From Pempheris klunzingeri (Eukaryota; Chordata; Actinopteri; Acropomatiformes; Pempheridae), in the NCBI RefSeq assembly GCF_042242105.1, contig NC_092022.1:11156001-11220000 (forward strand): a stretch of DNA of 64,000 nucleotides, in the 5' to 3' direction. Positions 12,251 through 24,776 of this stretch are shown in pieces. Numbering within the stretch: the stretch's first letter is position 1; each line of letters starts with the position of its first letter. Under the pieces are notes generated by a model. It made no database searches. It saw nothing but the letters and a program-made list of their open reading frames with translations, and was not told the origin of the DNA. The position numbers and the translations under genes are program-made.

Positions 12251-13030
12251 TAAAGTCTGTTTTAAGGATTTGAAAGCATTTTAGATATGTACAGATCCGG
12301 GCCTCCTGAATTTAAAGTTGTCTTTGGCTCACCTCTCCACCCTCTCTGGGGTTTTGGTGTCTGCCTTGAACCCCGACAGGTCCGTTCAGAGGATCGTGGT
12401 TTGAAGCTTCAGAGCTCTGGATGGATTCTGATGACGTCATCACATTTATGTAGGAAATTTCTCCCTCGTGTCAAATTGCTATGTCTGCATCCATGTGCGT
12501 CATTGTGTTGCAAGATAAAGAAAAGCCAACAGACCTACAGGAAACTATGAATGTCAAAAGGTGAGAATTAGAGGGAAAAAAAATCTAGCTTCGATCTAAA
12601 AATTTGGCACTACAATTTGGGTTCAGTGAGGTATAAAATAAATATGGGCTCAGGCTGTTTTGAGGGCTTCCTGGGGGGCCATAAAATCACAATGAATATG
12701 TATTTCAATATTTCATTTCAATAATTAAATGTTAAATTTGTAGAATAAACTGATATTCAGTTTACTATCACATGAAACAAAAGCAGCAATACCTGGCAAC
12801 TGAGAGGCTGGAAGCAGGTAATATTTAGTATTTTTACATAAAAGTATCAAAATCGATGCCAACCAAAACTGACTGATGGATTAATTGACTAGTATTTTCA
12901 GCCCTCATGTCTTTGTGCTCTCAAGTGGTAAAAGAAGGTCTGAATTTGGTTTTAATTGATTACTCAGCTGACAGAAAAACAATACTCAACATATTTTGGT
13001 AATTATTTTAATAAATTATGTAAAAAAAAA
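12251..13030. other. Intergenic larp4-asb8
   Basis: AT-rich sequence between the probable larp4 3' end and the asb8 promoter. No gene, repeat of known type or strong motif is seen. Confidence 0.5.
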
Positions 13031-13446
13031 ATCACTGCTTCCAGTTTCTGCTCCTCACATGAGAGGTGTTGAAGGCCTTGCTCCCAGCAGAAACATAAAG
13101 ATGTGACCCTATAGACTCTGCCAACACCGCTGTTTGTGGTGATCTGTGCAGCCACTTGCTGGCCGTCTCTCCGCCGCAGCTCTGAACCTCAGCACGGTCA
13201 TGAGCAGGAGGAATCCGCGGCATCCGTAGCTGCCGCCGCCCGCATCTATATTGGGAAAGAAGGCCCGCCGGGTACAGACGTGGCCTCCGGTCTGGTCCAG
13301 ACACGGCGGAGGGCGGCGAGAGGTGACAGAAAAACACAGAGTTAAGTGCAGTTATCTGGAGTGAAGCAGCTCTTGGGGGTTTAAATGCGGAGGGCGTGTC
13401 TGCGTGAGGTGACGTCCAGTGTTTATGTCAAACGGAGCAGCGGACG
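13031..13446 (+). promoter_or_regulatory. asb8: asb8 CpG-rich promoter and probable non-coding exon 1
   Basis: A CG-dense stretch, especially 13140-13330, in otherwise AT-rich surroundings, and the only CpG-island-like sequence before asb8. A CRE-like TGACGTCC occurs near 13411. A good donor, GTGAGC, begins at 13447 after AGCAGCGGACG, so a 5' UTR exon could end at 13446. Open frames on both strands here reflect GC content. The TSS is not determinable by eye. Confidence 0.5.
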
Positions 13447-14616
13447 GTGAGCACGGTAACCTGTCAGACCTTCAAACCGGGGACCATAAACGGTACTTTA
13501 TCTCACCAGCGTCGGTAAACCATCGATGTTTGATGTTTGGGGCACTCCTAAGCGCCTCCACAAGCATTTAAAATGAATGTCATTGGATTTTTTCGCCTGC
13601 AAGTGTCGACTGTTCATCTCGAAGCTAACGTTAGCTTGCTAGCTAGCTAACTTGGTGCTAGCTGCCGGTGAAAATGCAGCCTTTCTTTCTCCTTATCAGC
13701 CCGTCAGCGTCTTGCCCGCAAGCCAAGCAGCCTGTCTGCATAACGATCTGTTATTTTCAAAAGCTGTCACTTTGTTTTAGACGTGCATCTCGCTGCAGAG
13801 TGTCTTTTGCTCTGGTTTTGTTGCGGAGCATGTTATTCTTATGTGAGCCGTGTCGGTGCCAGTGATTTGTGTACATTTAGTTATTTACTTTGTTGGTATT
13901 CAGCCAACTTCCATGAAGTAGGAACAGCAGAATAACGTTAGACACTTAAGATTAACAACAGTAAAAGCATGCACTAACCAGACTCCATGGTCCTAGTTAT
14001 GGTGACCTGAATTTCTTTTAACCCTGGATGATCAAAGAAGAGGGGAAATTGCTGCTTAGGTAATAAAAGTAATCATTCGTATTTGCCTTCATACATGATT
14101 GCATGAAATTTCGATTTTAAGATGAAAAAGTAAAGTTAAGTTTCTCCTGATATCACAATTCTTTGCAATGTCACATAATGTGATTTTTAAAAATGAGTCC
14201 TATTAGTAATAGATTTCCATTTTAAGGCAATTATCTTTGGACTCCCAATATTCAATATGACTCGTCTTAGCAGATCTTAACATGTACTGCTAGTGTAATT
14301 TTATACCAAATGTATATATGTTTGACAAAAATCAATGATTAAAACTCTTCCCTAAAGATATCTCCATGGGGACGTCACTAGCTTTGCAAAACCACATCAT
14401 GCAAACTGTCTCGTTGGTAAAATGTCGGCAGAATGAGTGCATTTCGATGTTTAAACAATAGACAACATCAGACAATATTTAATAATAAAATGTTTGTCAC
14501 TACCTAACAAGAGGTCTGATCATCCAAAAAAGCTAAAACCCCCATGAGGGACATTTTAAACGGCTCTGTTGTGTGTCACAGCTTTTAACTCCAACGTATT
14601 GAATAATGTGTTTCAG
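13447..14616 (+). other. asb8: asb8 5' UTR intron
   Basis: Proposed intron from GTGAGC at 13447 to TTTCAG ending at 14616. It starts with a GCTAACGTTAGC/TTGCTAGCTAGCTAAC cluster at 13624-13660 and then becomes ordinary AT-rich sequence. Confidence 0.45.
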
Positions 14617-14647
14617 TGTGTCGTGGTGTCACCCCTGCCCGGGTGCC

Positions 14648-14668
14648 ATGGTCCTCAGTCACACATGA
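14648..14668 (+). promoter_or_regulatory. asb8: Upstream ORF overlapping the asb8 start codon
   Basis: ATG at 14648 in strong context (GTGCCATGG) opens a six-codon frame, MVLSHT, whose TGA stop (14666-14668) overlaps the asb8 ATG at 14665 as ATGA. It lies downstream of the inferred acceptor at 14615-14616, so it would be in the mature 5' UTR. It is expected to limit or regulate initiation at asb8 (inference). Confidence 0.55.
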
Positions 14669-16445
14669 GCTCTACTATGTGGTACATCATGCAAAGCATT
14701 CAAAGTAAATATTCCTTGTCTGAGCGGCTCATCCGCACCATCGCAGCCATCCGCTCATTCCCGCATGACAATGTGGAGGATCTCATTCGTAAGGTAGGCA
14801 CATCTTACAGTCCGACGTAAAATAAGTAATATCTCCTAGTGTCATCAGTTGTGTTGACATCATTGTCTCCTGTATGCCCAAGGGAGCTGATGTGAACCGG
14901 ATGCATGGCACACTTAAGCCCCTGCACTGTGCCTGTATGGTTGCTGATGCTGACTGCGTGGAGCTGCTGTTGGAGAAGGGCGCAGAGGTATGTCAGAGAT
15001 GACTCCTACACACTGAACAATTTCTCACCACAAGATTTTAGATTAATTTACTACCCACCAGGCAGCTACTGTATGATATGAAAGTCAACCTGTTAAACCA
15101 GGTTTGTAATAGGTAATCCATCACACTGAACATCATGGTTGATTTTATTTTTGCCAAAGATATGCCATCTTTGTGGGGCAGTTATTAAACCTTTCCAGTA
15201 CTGGTGTTTTCAATAAAGCTTTGACATCTGAAATTAAATATTTGGTTCCCAAAAAACATTGATGTACAAATCAAACATGTAAGATACACAGTAAAGAAAT
15301 ATTGAACTGCAATTAGGAAATTATGAAAATTTGAAGGTTGCTGTTTGACACCCAACTCTCCAGCACTTAAACACACAAACAAAGAATGTTTTGAGTGTCA
15401 TACTGTGCTGGCATGAACTGGAACCAGTGGCCCTGTTACTTTAAAATAATCACAGAGCATTTTTAGCACATTTTTCTGGACTATTCATTTGGTAAAAAGT
15501 ATTTCCATTGAAAATGGAAAATTTGGATGAACAAATTGTACACTTGTCTTTTTTTGGGTGGCACTAGCAGCACTACAGCAATTTGTTATTTTTATGTTTG
15601 TCCTTGAAATTTGCATTGCCTGTGTGGTATTTTAGCACACAATTACCACACCCTCTGATCTATATTCCGATTCAACTTTTTGCACTTGCACTGCAAAACA
15701 GCAGGTGCACAGTCCATATGTCCTTTGTGCCCGCACCATTGAAATATGACCTTAGGTGTTGTTAGCTCGTTAACATGAGATAGTTAATTACATTCCATTT
15801 CCTCATCAGGTTAATGCTTTGGATGGATATAACCGCACGGCACTGCACTATGCAGCAGAGAAGGACGAGAGCTGTGTGGAGCTGCTGTTGGAGTACGGGG
15901 CCCATCCAAATGCACTTGATGGCAATAAGGACACCCCACTTCACTGGGCTGCCTTCAAAGATAACCCAGAGTGTGTGAGGGCCCTGCTGGAGAGCGGGGC
16001 CTGCCCCAATGCCCGGGACTACAACAATGACACACCTTTGAGCTGGGCAGCAATGAAAGGCAACCTAGAGAGTGTCAAAGTGCTATTAGACTACGGATCC
16101 CAGGTCCATGTGACCAACCTGAAGGGCCAGACCCCTATCTCCCGACTGGTGGCCCTGTTGGCCCGGGGTCTGGGCACTGAACAGGAAGAGGAGTGCCTAG
16201 AGCTGCTGTGTCGGGCAGCAGGGCGTTTTGAGATCCGGCGTGCTGACGGCACCCTTCCCAGGGAGCTGAGTAAGGATCCCCAGCTGCTGGCGAGGCTGAC
16301 CAACATGGTGGCTCAGGCTCCCACGCTTCGCTCTCTGGCTCGCTGTGCTGTCCGGCAGAGTCTTGGAGTGCAGTTCCTCCCCACTGCAGTAAAAGAGCTT
16401 CCTTTACCAGAGACTATCAAAGACTATCTACTGCTGAGAGACTGA
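14665..16445 (+). CDS. asb8: Ankyrin repeat and SOCS box protein 8 (ASB8)
   Basis: Substrate-recognition subunit of an Elongin B/C-Cullin-5 E3 ubiquitin ligase (family knowledge). Coding exons 14665-14793, 14883-14987 and 15810-16445 give 289 aa, against 288 in human as I recall it. The N-terminus MSSTMWYIMQSIQSKYSLSE matches mammalian ASB8 almost exactly and fixes the start. Ankyrin repeats lie at about residues 53-81 (LKPLHCACMVADADC), 86-114 (RTALHYAAEKDESC), 119-147 (DTPLHWAAFKDNPEC) and 152-180 (DTPLSWAAMKGNLES). After a linker, the SOCS box occupies about 250-289: SLARCAVRQSLG is the BC box and KELPLP the Cul5 box, ending in DYLLLRD. The product should be intracellular, as there is no signal peptide or membrane segment. 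Divergence from human is concentrated in the linker at about 195-250. Confidence 0.96.
14988..15809 (+). other. asb8: asb8 second coding intron
   Basis: An AT-rich intron of 822 nt between GTATGT at 14988 and CATCAG ending at 15809. Nothing else is recognisable. Confidence 0.8.
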
Positions 16446-18100
16446 GGTGATGGTGAAAGCGTTTGGGGGCTCGTAGACCTCACTGGATGATTATTAGACA
16501 GCTTATCACACAGCATTTACGAGCAAAGAAGTGTCTCCATTGAATCAAAGTGTACTGTCTGACAGTGGCCCTCATTTATCAAACCTTCTAGCAAATGAAT
16601 ACAGATGTGTGCACCAGGATAGATGTTCAAACTTAAAAACTCAAAATCTCTTTTTTTTTATTATCTAGTGGTTTCACTACATCTAATCGAGCAGTGTAGG
16701 TTGATGAGGTTCATCACTTAGAGCTGTCGGAAAAAAGAGCGCACCAGTTTATGCTTATGTTCTAGAAACGTGTCAAAATCATGCACTTTTCGGTAACTCA
16801 GTCTTGCTGCAGCACAGTTTTCTCAGCCCACCCTGCATGCAGTAGGAGGGACATCTATATCGGCGTTGTTGGGATTCATCATGGGAATTGACCTGCATGA
16901 TGCTAGATATGTTAAGAAGGGGCCAGTGCAACGTATGCTTATATTCATTTTTTTTGTCTGCAAAAGTCACAATGAGTATTGAAAATTACATTTTAAAACG
17001 TATCTATATTGAAATGCCGTGCTACGATTTGCCACAGAGCATTAGGAAAATCTTGAGTTTGATGGTAAAAATGTGTGTATGCTCAATGTTAGATTAGATT
17101 TAAATGGAAGATAGGTTTATGAATGAGGGGCTGTCTAACAATGCAGGCTGAAGTAGAGCTCAGGAACAAATGTAATGTAGTTTGTGTGATAGTTGGAGTG
17201 GCCATCTCTCTCTCAATGACGTCCCAGTGAACTCACAATGCAAACACTTTTGAAATAGCAAGAAAAAAACAAAAAGTTAAAAAAGAAAAAAAACACACAC
17301 ACTTTGACCCAAACAGACAAGATCTTGCCAGATAGGAACAGTTTTATTTGTTATGCAGAAGCAACAAATTAAATGATCAGTTTTATAGGCTGGCTAACAA
17401 AATTCATCAGGCACACTAACCTTGCCTCCATGTCGTCCTCTGAAAATGTTTGACGCTGGTAAAAGTGATGTCAACATGGCTACTGTCATCTGTCATTTAC
17501 TATTTATTTGGGCTTTATTTTAATGAAGGGTGCAGTTGCCAAGGAGGAGTAAACTGTTCTTTTTTTTTTTACAATTGATTGTTTTCAGTCTTAACTTGCA
17601 AGTTTTCAAAGGTGCTCCCTAGTCCAAACTTTTGCAACATATGTTTAAAACTGACTTTATTTTAAATGAAATGTTAAAATGTTTGAACCATGAAATGGCA
17701 TGATTAGTAAGTTTTTGTCCTTGAAAGTTTCACTAAATAAGCTTGCAAAATGTGTTTATGTTGGTTATGAAGTCTAAAATCTGACTTTCTGTGCTTGATT
17801 TTGTTTTCTTGTTCTGCTGCTGTAAAGAAAAAAAAATTAACTCCTTAGATCATGTCTTGTGTACTTCTGCAAAAGTGCTTTTTTTTCTCTTCGTCAATGT
17901 AATGAAAGTAAATGCCTTTATATTCCATTCATTTCTTTTTCTCTCCATTGTTCTTCTCAAAAAGTTTTAACAGACAGCTTTGATACATCTAACAGTTTAT
18001 AATTAAGTATTATTACTTCAGAGGCTCAGCTGTGGCAGGCTATTAAAACCCTATTGATACACTTGGCTGTGGACATATTCAAATTATTGGCCCGACTCAG
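16446..18100 (+). other. asb8: asb8 3' UTR and downstream sequence
   Basis: AT-rich non-coding sequence after the asb8 stop. I see no single convincing poly(A) signal, so the transcript end is open. T-rich and A-rich runs occur near 17260-17300, 17560 and 17830. No coding potential is seen. Confidence 0.45.
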
Positions 18101-18109
18101 ACTGAGTTT

Positions 18110-18245
18110 TATTTGCATAGGAGTTTTTCACAGCAGACACTTTGACTTGTGAGAGCACAGGTGTTACTGATACCATTAACAATGGATTCATTCTATTCAA
18201 GTGTTCCAGTAAGTCACAGTGATTACACATTAATTGTTAATTACA
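18110..18245. repeat. Interspersed repeat, related to 50205-50345
   Basis: Contains CACAGCAGACACTTTGAC, a GTTACTGATACCATTA block and TTCAAGTGTTCCAGTAAG. The same blocks recur in the same order and spacing near 50205-50345, so both are copies of one dispersed element. I do not recognise its class. Confidence 0.5.
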
Positions 18246-18984
18246 CATGTCCTTCTCCTGCATCTATAATGCACTGCAATTGAGTCTCCATGTTTTGATT
18301 ACCAAACCAGTTATCAATATCTTTTTACCCAAATAAACTTAAACCAAATCTTCCTGGGAACAATTTTGGCAAGAGTAAGTAACTTAAAAAAGTGTAAGTT
18401 TTTAAGAGTTTTAACACATTCAGTTCCCAAATCATCCACTGGGGGTCTCTCTAGCTTTGTGTCTGAATTCATGCTCATTAGCTGAGAAAAAGGCCTCTGA
18501 ATGAGATGTTTCGTGTGATTAGTGCATTGGAGGAAAACTGTGACATTACGTAACAATTGCTGTGACTTACATCAGCTGCTTCGTCTTTGATACCTCATGC
18601 ATTTTCAAACATACAATGAAGTGATTTAGCATAATCTCAAATTCAACCACTGCAGCCAATTTTTTGGATATTTGGGCCCATTGTTTTAGGCTATTTTAGG
18701 CTATTTATGCCACAGTAAGGACATTTACTTCCAAGGATAGAGACCAGGGGGAGAAAATCAGGAAGGAAACCAAAACAAGAGGGGAAAAGACCCCCCTTCA
18801 TTGTCAGTTGTTCATATGTTCATACAATAGTTTCATAGTTTTACTGCTTTCATTGTGGGAACTGGGACACATCATGAAACAAGCATTTTGTTAAAAAAAA
18901 AAAAAGAAAGGGAAATAGATATTATTTTAACCACTTGAAAGACACACTACAAGCACTCCACCTACTTTGCCTCGGAAATAATTT

Positions 18985-19265
18985 AGGTCAAGTAAAATAA
19001 ATGTTATTTATATGGCCTGATATCAAAAAACATTTGCCTCAAGGGGCTTTACTGTGCAGCATATGACACCCTATGATTATTAGACTCTGGGATCAGATAA
19101 GAGAAAAACTCTCCAACAACCTTCAATGTGGAAAAAAATGAAGAAACCTCAGGAAGAGCAACATTATAGAAAACTATAAATATTAAAAACAGACACGACC
19201 TGAGCCACATGACTTCCTCTCCACCATGGAGACGTTAACATTGAGGAGAAACGATATGTATCAGA
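18985..19265. repeat. Degenerate teleost interspersed repeat
   Basis: Text such as TTATTTATATGGCCTGATATC, TTTGCCTCAAGGGGCTTTAC, AACTCTCCAACAACC and GAAACCTCAGGAAGAGCAAC is the recognisable core of an abundant fish repeat family. This copy is diverged and has no coding capacity. Confidence 0.6.
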
Positions 19266-19839
19266 GGCACTATCAATCACTCGTTAAGAAATAGCCCACA
19301 GATAATATCAGATTCCAAGTGGATCCTATTGGAGATACATTGTAAAGTTTTAAATGACGACTTACACACTGATTGAGCATCATAAGAAAACGTGCATTAT
19401 CAATATATGATATCTAAATCACTGACGACAGTCAGTCAGATTCAAGCTAAATTTACAGAATTGCCCTTTTTCCAGTCTGAGAAAGAGAACTGGTGACTTT
19501 ATATATGAATGAAAGGACATTCTACTAAAAAGAAAGAAAAGTAATAACATTTAAGATGACCTATTTTCATCATGCTGTATCACATGCTTTACTTAAGAGG
19601 TTGTTACCACATATTGTACCTCTACTGTTTTAGATAGGGTCACACATTTTGGAGGGCAATTTAGACAGGTGTAGCACACGCCGTATTTTTACCCACTATC
19701 GGGGCTGACAGATGTCATATTTTCCCGTGGGTACAAACTTTGCGTTATTAAGTGAATCAAGGGACAAAGCAAACTTCTTAAAACAGCGACTTAAGTTCGG
19801 CAACGTCTCTTCTCATCGTCTGGACACGTTTGGGAAGTA

Positions 19840-19930
19840 ACGTGAAATCTCGCGATATTTCGACGTCAAGGGGAGTGTCAAATTCCAAGAGAGAGGAGAG
19901 GAGAGGGGAGCCAGAGAGAGGGGCGCAAGG
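19840..19930 (+). promoter_or_regulatory. atf7: atf7 promoter and non-coding exon 1
   Basis: A CG-containing stretch with TCTCGCGATA at 19848-19857 (close to the TCTCGCGAGA element bound by BANP) and a CRE half-site GACGTCA at 19862-19868. Next come a purine-rich GAGAGGAGAGG block and a strong donor GTGAGT at 19931. I read this as a 5' UTR exon ending at 19930. The start of transcription is inferred only. Confidence 0.55.
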
Positions 19931-22900
19931 GTGAGTTTGTAAACACTTTATTACCCTTTAAATTCACCATAGATATGTCGACTGGACCAAAGTATGACAA
20001 AGTAGCGCTCGGTGCGCCATTTGTAAGTGTTTGTTAGTGTTAAAACCACACGTCTGTTGAATTGTCAAAACTGTTGTGGCAGCTACAACGTTTCATTCGG
20101 ACCCTCTCGTCTCGCTTTGCACTCCAGTGTCAGTCCGCTAACCAACTAACTGCTAGCGTTTCTCTGATTTTTGCGACTTTGACTCTCCCTAACGCCTTTA
20201 AAACACTCCAGCTCACTTCGGATATAACAAAGTTAGCGCTAACGTGTGTTTGTTGTCATGGCTGAAGCTGGTAATAGCGCTGTTATTACTCATTTTGAAT
20301 GTGCGTTCGGCCTGTTGTTAATGCTAGCTACACCAGCTAGCCATTAGTTTTTCGTGGATACAAAAAGTTGATTTCGGGGTTTTAACCAATGAGGTTCAGC
20401 TATTCGATGATATTGACAGGGTCCTAAGCGTTGCATACGTCAGATTGTGTTGACTGACGTGCTTATAGCCAATTGCTGAAAAGAAAAGGCGGTCTTGTTA
20501 CGGGAAAAGGCAGGGCCAAGTGTGCCCGAACGTCGCCAGACGGTAATGAAGGCTAAAAAAGACAAACTTTTCCAAGCCTCGTCTGCAAGAGGGAACTAAA
20601 GTTTGCTATTATGTGGGATTTCAGCTTGACATTGACCTCTTTAACTTGCCTGAAACCCCACGGAAAATATCTGTCTTTTTTTTTTATGGCGGCAGAATCT
20701 TCTGTAAAGATAATCTGGGTCTGCTAGAAGAGCTTCCAAAGAACTCAAAGTCTCAAGTAATAATGATATCCATAGTATTGCAATCTGAGCTGTTGAACGC
20801 CCCAGGATCCGCATCCCCGTGCATGTCAACACCTTCATTAGGAATGTAGGTCATGTTTTTGGCAGAGTTGTACCTCATTCCATCACATAGAGTTACACCA
20901 GAGAAAACTGCAGTCTGTTTTGTCCAATCAAACATCTTGAGTAATGGTATACGTTTGACATTTTTTGCAATACAAATGTTCTTCGCTGCAACTTAATCAT
21001 GATCACGTTACACACATGGCGAATACATTTAATGCTGGCATAAGTATATGATGCACATGCATGCTTTAGTGTATAAATGTGTGCATTTGGCTAAGACGTC
21101 AGGGATCCAAATTTGGTTAATTTCATTATTGGTGTGTTAATTCAGTGTGTAATGCTGTAGTTCATTAAGCGTAAATGATTTAGGAAAATCTTAGTCAGCA
21201 CCAGAGACTGTGTAGAGTTCACCTTTGATGAGATGCAAAACGTCAAAACAACATGGTCTTTTTCTTTGTTTGAATTTGTTGTAATAGAACCAAAAAGTTG
21301 CCGACCGCAAATCAAATCAGAGTGTTTTTGATTTAATTTTAGAAAACTGCCTCGGGTCAATCCTGTATTGTCCTGCATTGTCTGCTCGCTCTGCATGGAT
21401 TTAGCTTTTAGGCCTTGTTAGTTATGCAGACGTGGATATAGGATTTCATTTGTTCCAGTTAGCAAATCTCGGGTTCACTCTGCTTACATAAATACATATT
21501 GGCTGTTGCACACACCCAGCTACAGCCTAGATCTCAAAGCTCATAGCACACCTTTACAGGCCCTCACCTGTGATCCAGCAAATATCCAGGATCCCGTAAT
21601 TGACCGGTCGCTGAACATGCTTTTCTTTCTTTAGCTCTTTCACCTTTTCATTCTCTCCTTCCCCCTCCTTTACTCTTTTTTTCTTTTCGTGGGGTCTCCC
21701 CTACCCCCTGGCAATTCAAGCCTCAGATTCCAGAGTCATGGCTGCCGCGCGAGCTATTAATACAGTTTGTTTAGTCAGTTTCCTAGCAGGCTGCATCAAA
21801 CACTGGATGGCTGTGGCTGATTATAGCTGGGACTCGTTCCCCTACACCTGCTGAGTTGGAGAAATCCAAGTTCACGGTGGGACTTTGGCAGCAGCTCAAT
21901 GAGAGGGACAGGAATTAGGGCGCTTTCAGTGCTTCCATTTTGCCTTGGATGAAAGGAGGTGAAAATAGGCGGAGTTGATATCCATGCCTGTAATGAATAT
22001 TAGTGATATGTATCAGGACTAATGTAACTAGCAGACTGATTTATTGTCTCACACAGAGTTGAAGTCTGCATGAAGCAGAGCATTTTACAGTGTGCAGTAA
22101 AACTTTCTGTCAGCTTGTTTATTAGTTTATCTTCAGTGAGACAGGTGGGCCATCAAAGTAGTAAATTAACGGCATAATTTCTTTCTTTACATGTGAATCA
22201 TTAGCATTACAGACAGTGGTGCAGTTTTCAAAGATGTCTGTCAAGATAGTATGTGTTATCATAAAGCCGAGCAGTAGATGCTGAAGAAAAGACCATGGCC
22301 ATCTGTTTTAATCAGGTGAAGATATTGAATGGGGCAGCTACAAAAACAAATGGTATTTTCCACCCCTGTCATCTGAAATTTATGGTGGAAATCCCACATT
22401 TCATGTTTGTGCCAGGCAGCCAAGTTAATGTCTAGCATGTCTTCAGTAAGATGTAAACTCTGAAATCTGTTCCCACTACTCACGCCAGATGTGTCCATTT
22501 CCCCACACAGTCCACACCCTCGGTATAACGAGCTAGACGGAGTATCTCGTTTGCAGACACATCTTTGCCCAAATAGACTCAGTGGATTGGAAGCACTTTG
22601 TGAGGGTCCTGGCACCAACCTGTTGCCTTTCTCCAGAGCATGGGAGGTCCGCTTCAACCGCCCTTTGATCTGCACTCAGAGGGACAGGGATTTTGCTTGC
22701 AAACACGATGCAGACCCCTTTCCTCATAAAGAAACAGAGCTGAGAGACACAACGGTTAGGCCTGTTACAGGCGTCATGGGAGAGCGTTGTGCTCCAGCGC
22801 AAGACTTCAGTAATCATGTGTTGGCTCTGGGGCAGCTGTCCTCGGCAGAGGGAGAGATGGAGGGAGGAAGGAGGAAAATATACTGACTTCAACATTGGGA

Positions 22901-24752
22901 AAACTTTCAGACATTTATGCCTCGCCAACATAATGAATAATCTGTCCCATTCAATAACGTTAGGCTACATACTCAGTCCATGTTGTAGGTACAACAGAGG
23001 TTATGTGGTCAGTGACTCGGTAGTATTACAATACTAAACCTGTTAAACTAATGTTACGTTCCAGTTTGAAGAATACGTGTTCATATCAAGTCGGATTATG
23101 CATCGGCAGATTTTTTGAAATGGTCAAACAAGGGGAAACAACATAGAAATACACAGAAGTACAAAGGTTGTCTCACCAAGTAATAGTTTATGAGGTGAAT
23201 CAGAAAAGACATCTAACACGTCCACTTTGGGGGGCTAGTATTAAATTATTAAGGCTGGATGCCATCCCTGCTCATCTCTGCTTTTTAGAGGAACCATACT
23301 GTGCATTGCAGCAGTCTGTGGCAATTGTCTATTGAAAGGTTTCCACTTGTACACACAGCATGGTCCTTGACGTATGTTGGTCGTTGCTGTTCTGTCAGTG
23401 GGACAGTGTTGTGTAATAGCTGCCAGACATCACTTTGGGCTAGATGAGAGCGCTAGAAAAATAATGTCCCTCACCCATCGCCACCCCTCCGATCCCCTGA
23501 TTTGAATTCAATGACCAAGTTATTTTTTCAAACGTCACAGTTAGTCTTTACATGGAGTGTTGTTCAGCTGTGCAGAGCAGTGCAGGGTGGGGTGGTTTTG
23601 TTGAGTTGGGGATGGGGTAGAGGCTGGGAGAGGGGGAGTTTGTGAGGAGTTACTCTTCTCTGTGGAGACAGCTGATCGAAGCAGTAAGCCTCGCACAGCT
23701 TTAGCTTATGTCACTTCAGCTTCAGGCACAACAGGAGGAGAAACCATACATCAGCTTGTGCATATTTACCTCCCAACATGGCATTACTGAGGTAGAGAAG
23801 GATGAAGTATTTAGTTTGTAGTGTTTCTAGTGCACTCAAACAGCCAACAATGTTATCCTTATGTGCGTCTTTTTTTTTTTTTTACAGCATTACCAAATAT
23901 TTATGCTATATTTATAGCTCCTAATAAATTCTTCATATTATGTACAGCATAAGACTGGACAATGAATTAATTATTGAATTGCAGACATTATGAGTATCTT
24001 GACTAACTAAACGTACTCTTGCAAATACATCAATAAAATTATTATACGATGATGTAACTCTAATTAAATTAAATAATATTTGGAAAGCAGTTACTTTGCT
24101 TGAACTTTTCCTGGACTTATTGTATGAAACTGCCTGCCCAACACTGACAGTATTCATGTGTTGAGTAAAACACGTAATATTGCATCATGTCAGTAGTATC
24201 AGTAATTTTTCGGTGGTTGTCTGCATCAATAAACTGTATTTGCATATAGAAAAAGAAAGCAAGCAGGAGTTAACCATGACAATAAAGTGGGGTACAGCAC
24301 AGTGTGGGGTCAAGATGGAGAGAAACAGTTAAATCAGAGAGAGGGGGAGAATGAATGAGGGGTACGAGAAGGTAAAAGGTTGGGAGGTGCTTGAGAGGTG
24401 AGGAGAGGGAGTGGTAAGGAGAGAAGGAGGGATTGGAAGTGAGGGAAAAGTGACACAGACGGAGAGGGAGATGTCTTTGAGTAAATGGTAGCTGTCGTTC
24501 CCTCTTGTGAGCGGCTCCTCATTGGCCAACCACAATCCCCCTTGTGTGAAGGAAGTATCACCAGGGAAACTTCGTCGCGCTGCCTCTGTGCATGTTTTCC
24601 TCCTTGCCAGGGTTATTTTTAAATACCGTTCGGCTTCCTGCTCAGACTAAAGACTACAAGCCACAGCATCCCCGTTTTGTTGTTTTCAGGATTTGCCAGT
24701 TCACAAATCAAGAAAAGCCGCAGCAATGTTCTCCTCTTCTCCTCTCCCACAG
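19931..24752 (+). other. atf7: atf7 5' UTR intron
   Basis: An intron of about 4.8 kb leading to the first coding exon. The first 450 bases keep promoter character, with GCTAAC, GCTAGC and GCGCTAAC words at 20135-20345. The remainder holds no recognised gene. A stop-poor stretch with overlapping frames on both strands at 22259-22931 has no family resemblance. A poly-T run lies near 23870. Two acceptors are possible for the next exon: AG at 24688-24689, or AG at 24751-24752, which has the better pyrimidine tract. Confidence 0.55.
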
Positions 24753-24776
24753 TTACATTGCAAGCTCTTTGCAAAA

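Noticed and set aside
13032-13345. Open frames on both strands before asb8
   Set aside because: They result from the CpG-rich promoter composition; no known asb8 coding sequence is missing from the model.
22259-22931. Overlapping 130-140 codon frames on both strands
   Set aside because: Frames open on both strands at once suggest locally low stop density, not a gene; no domain is seen.
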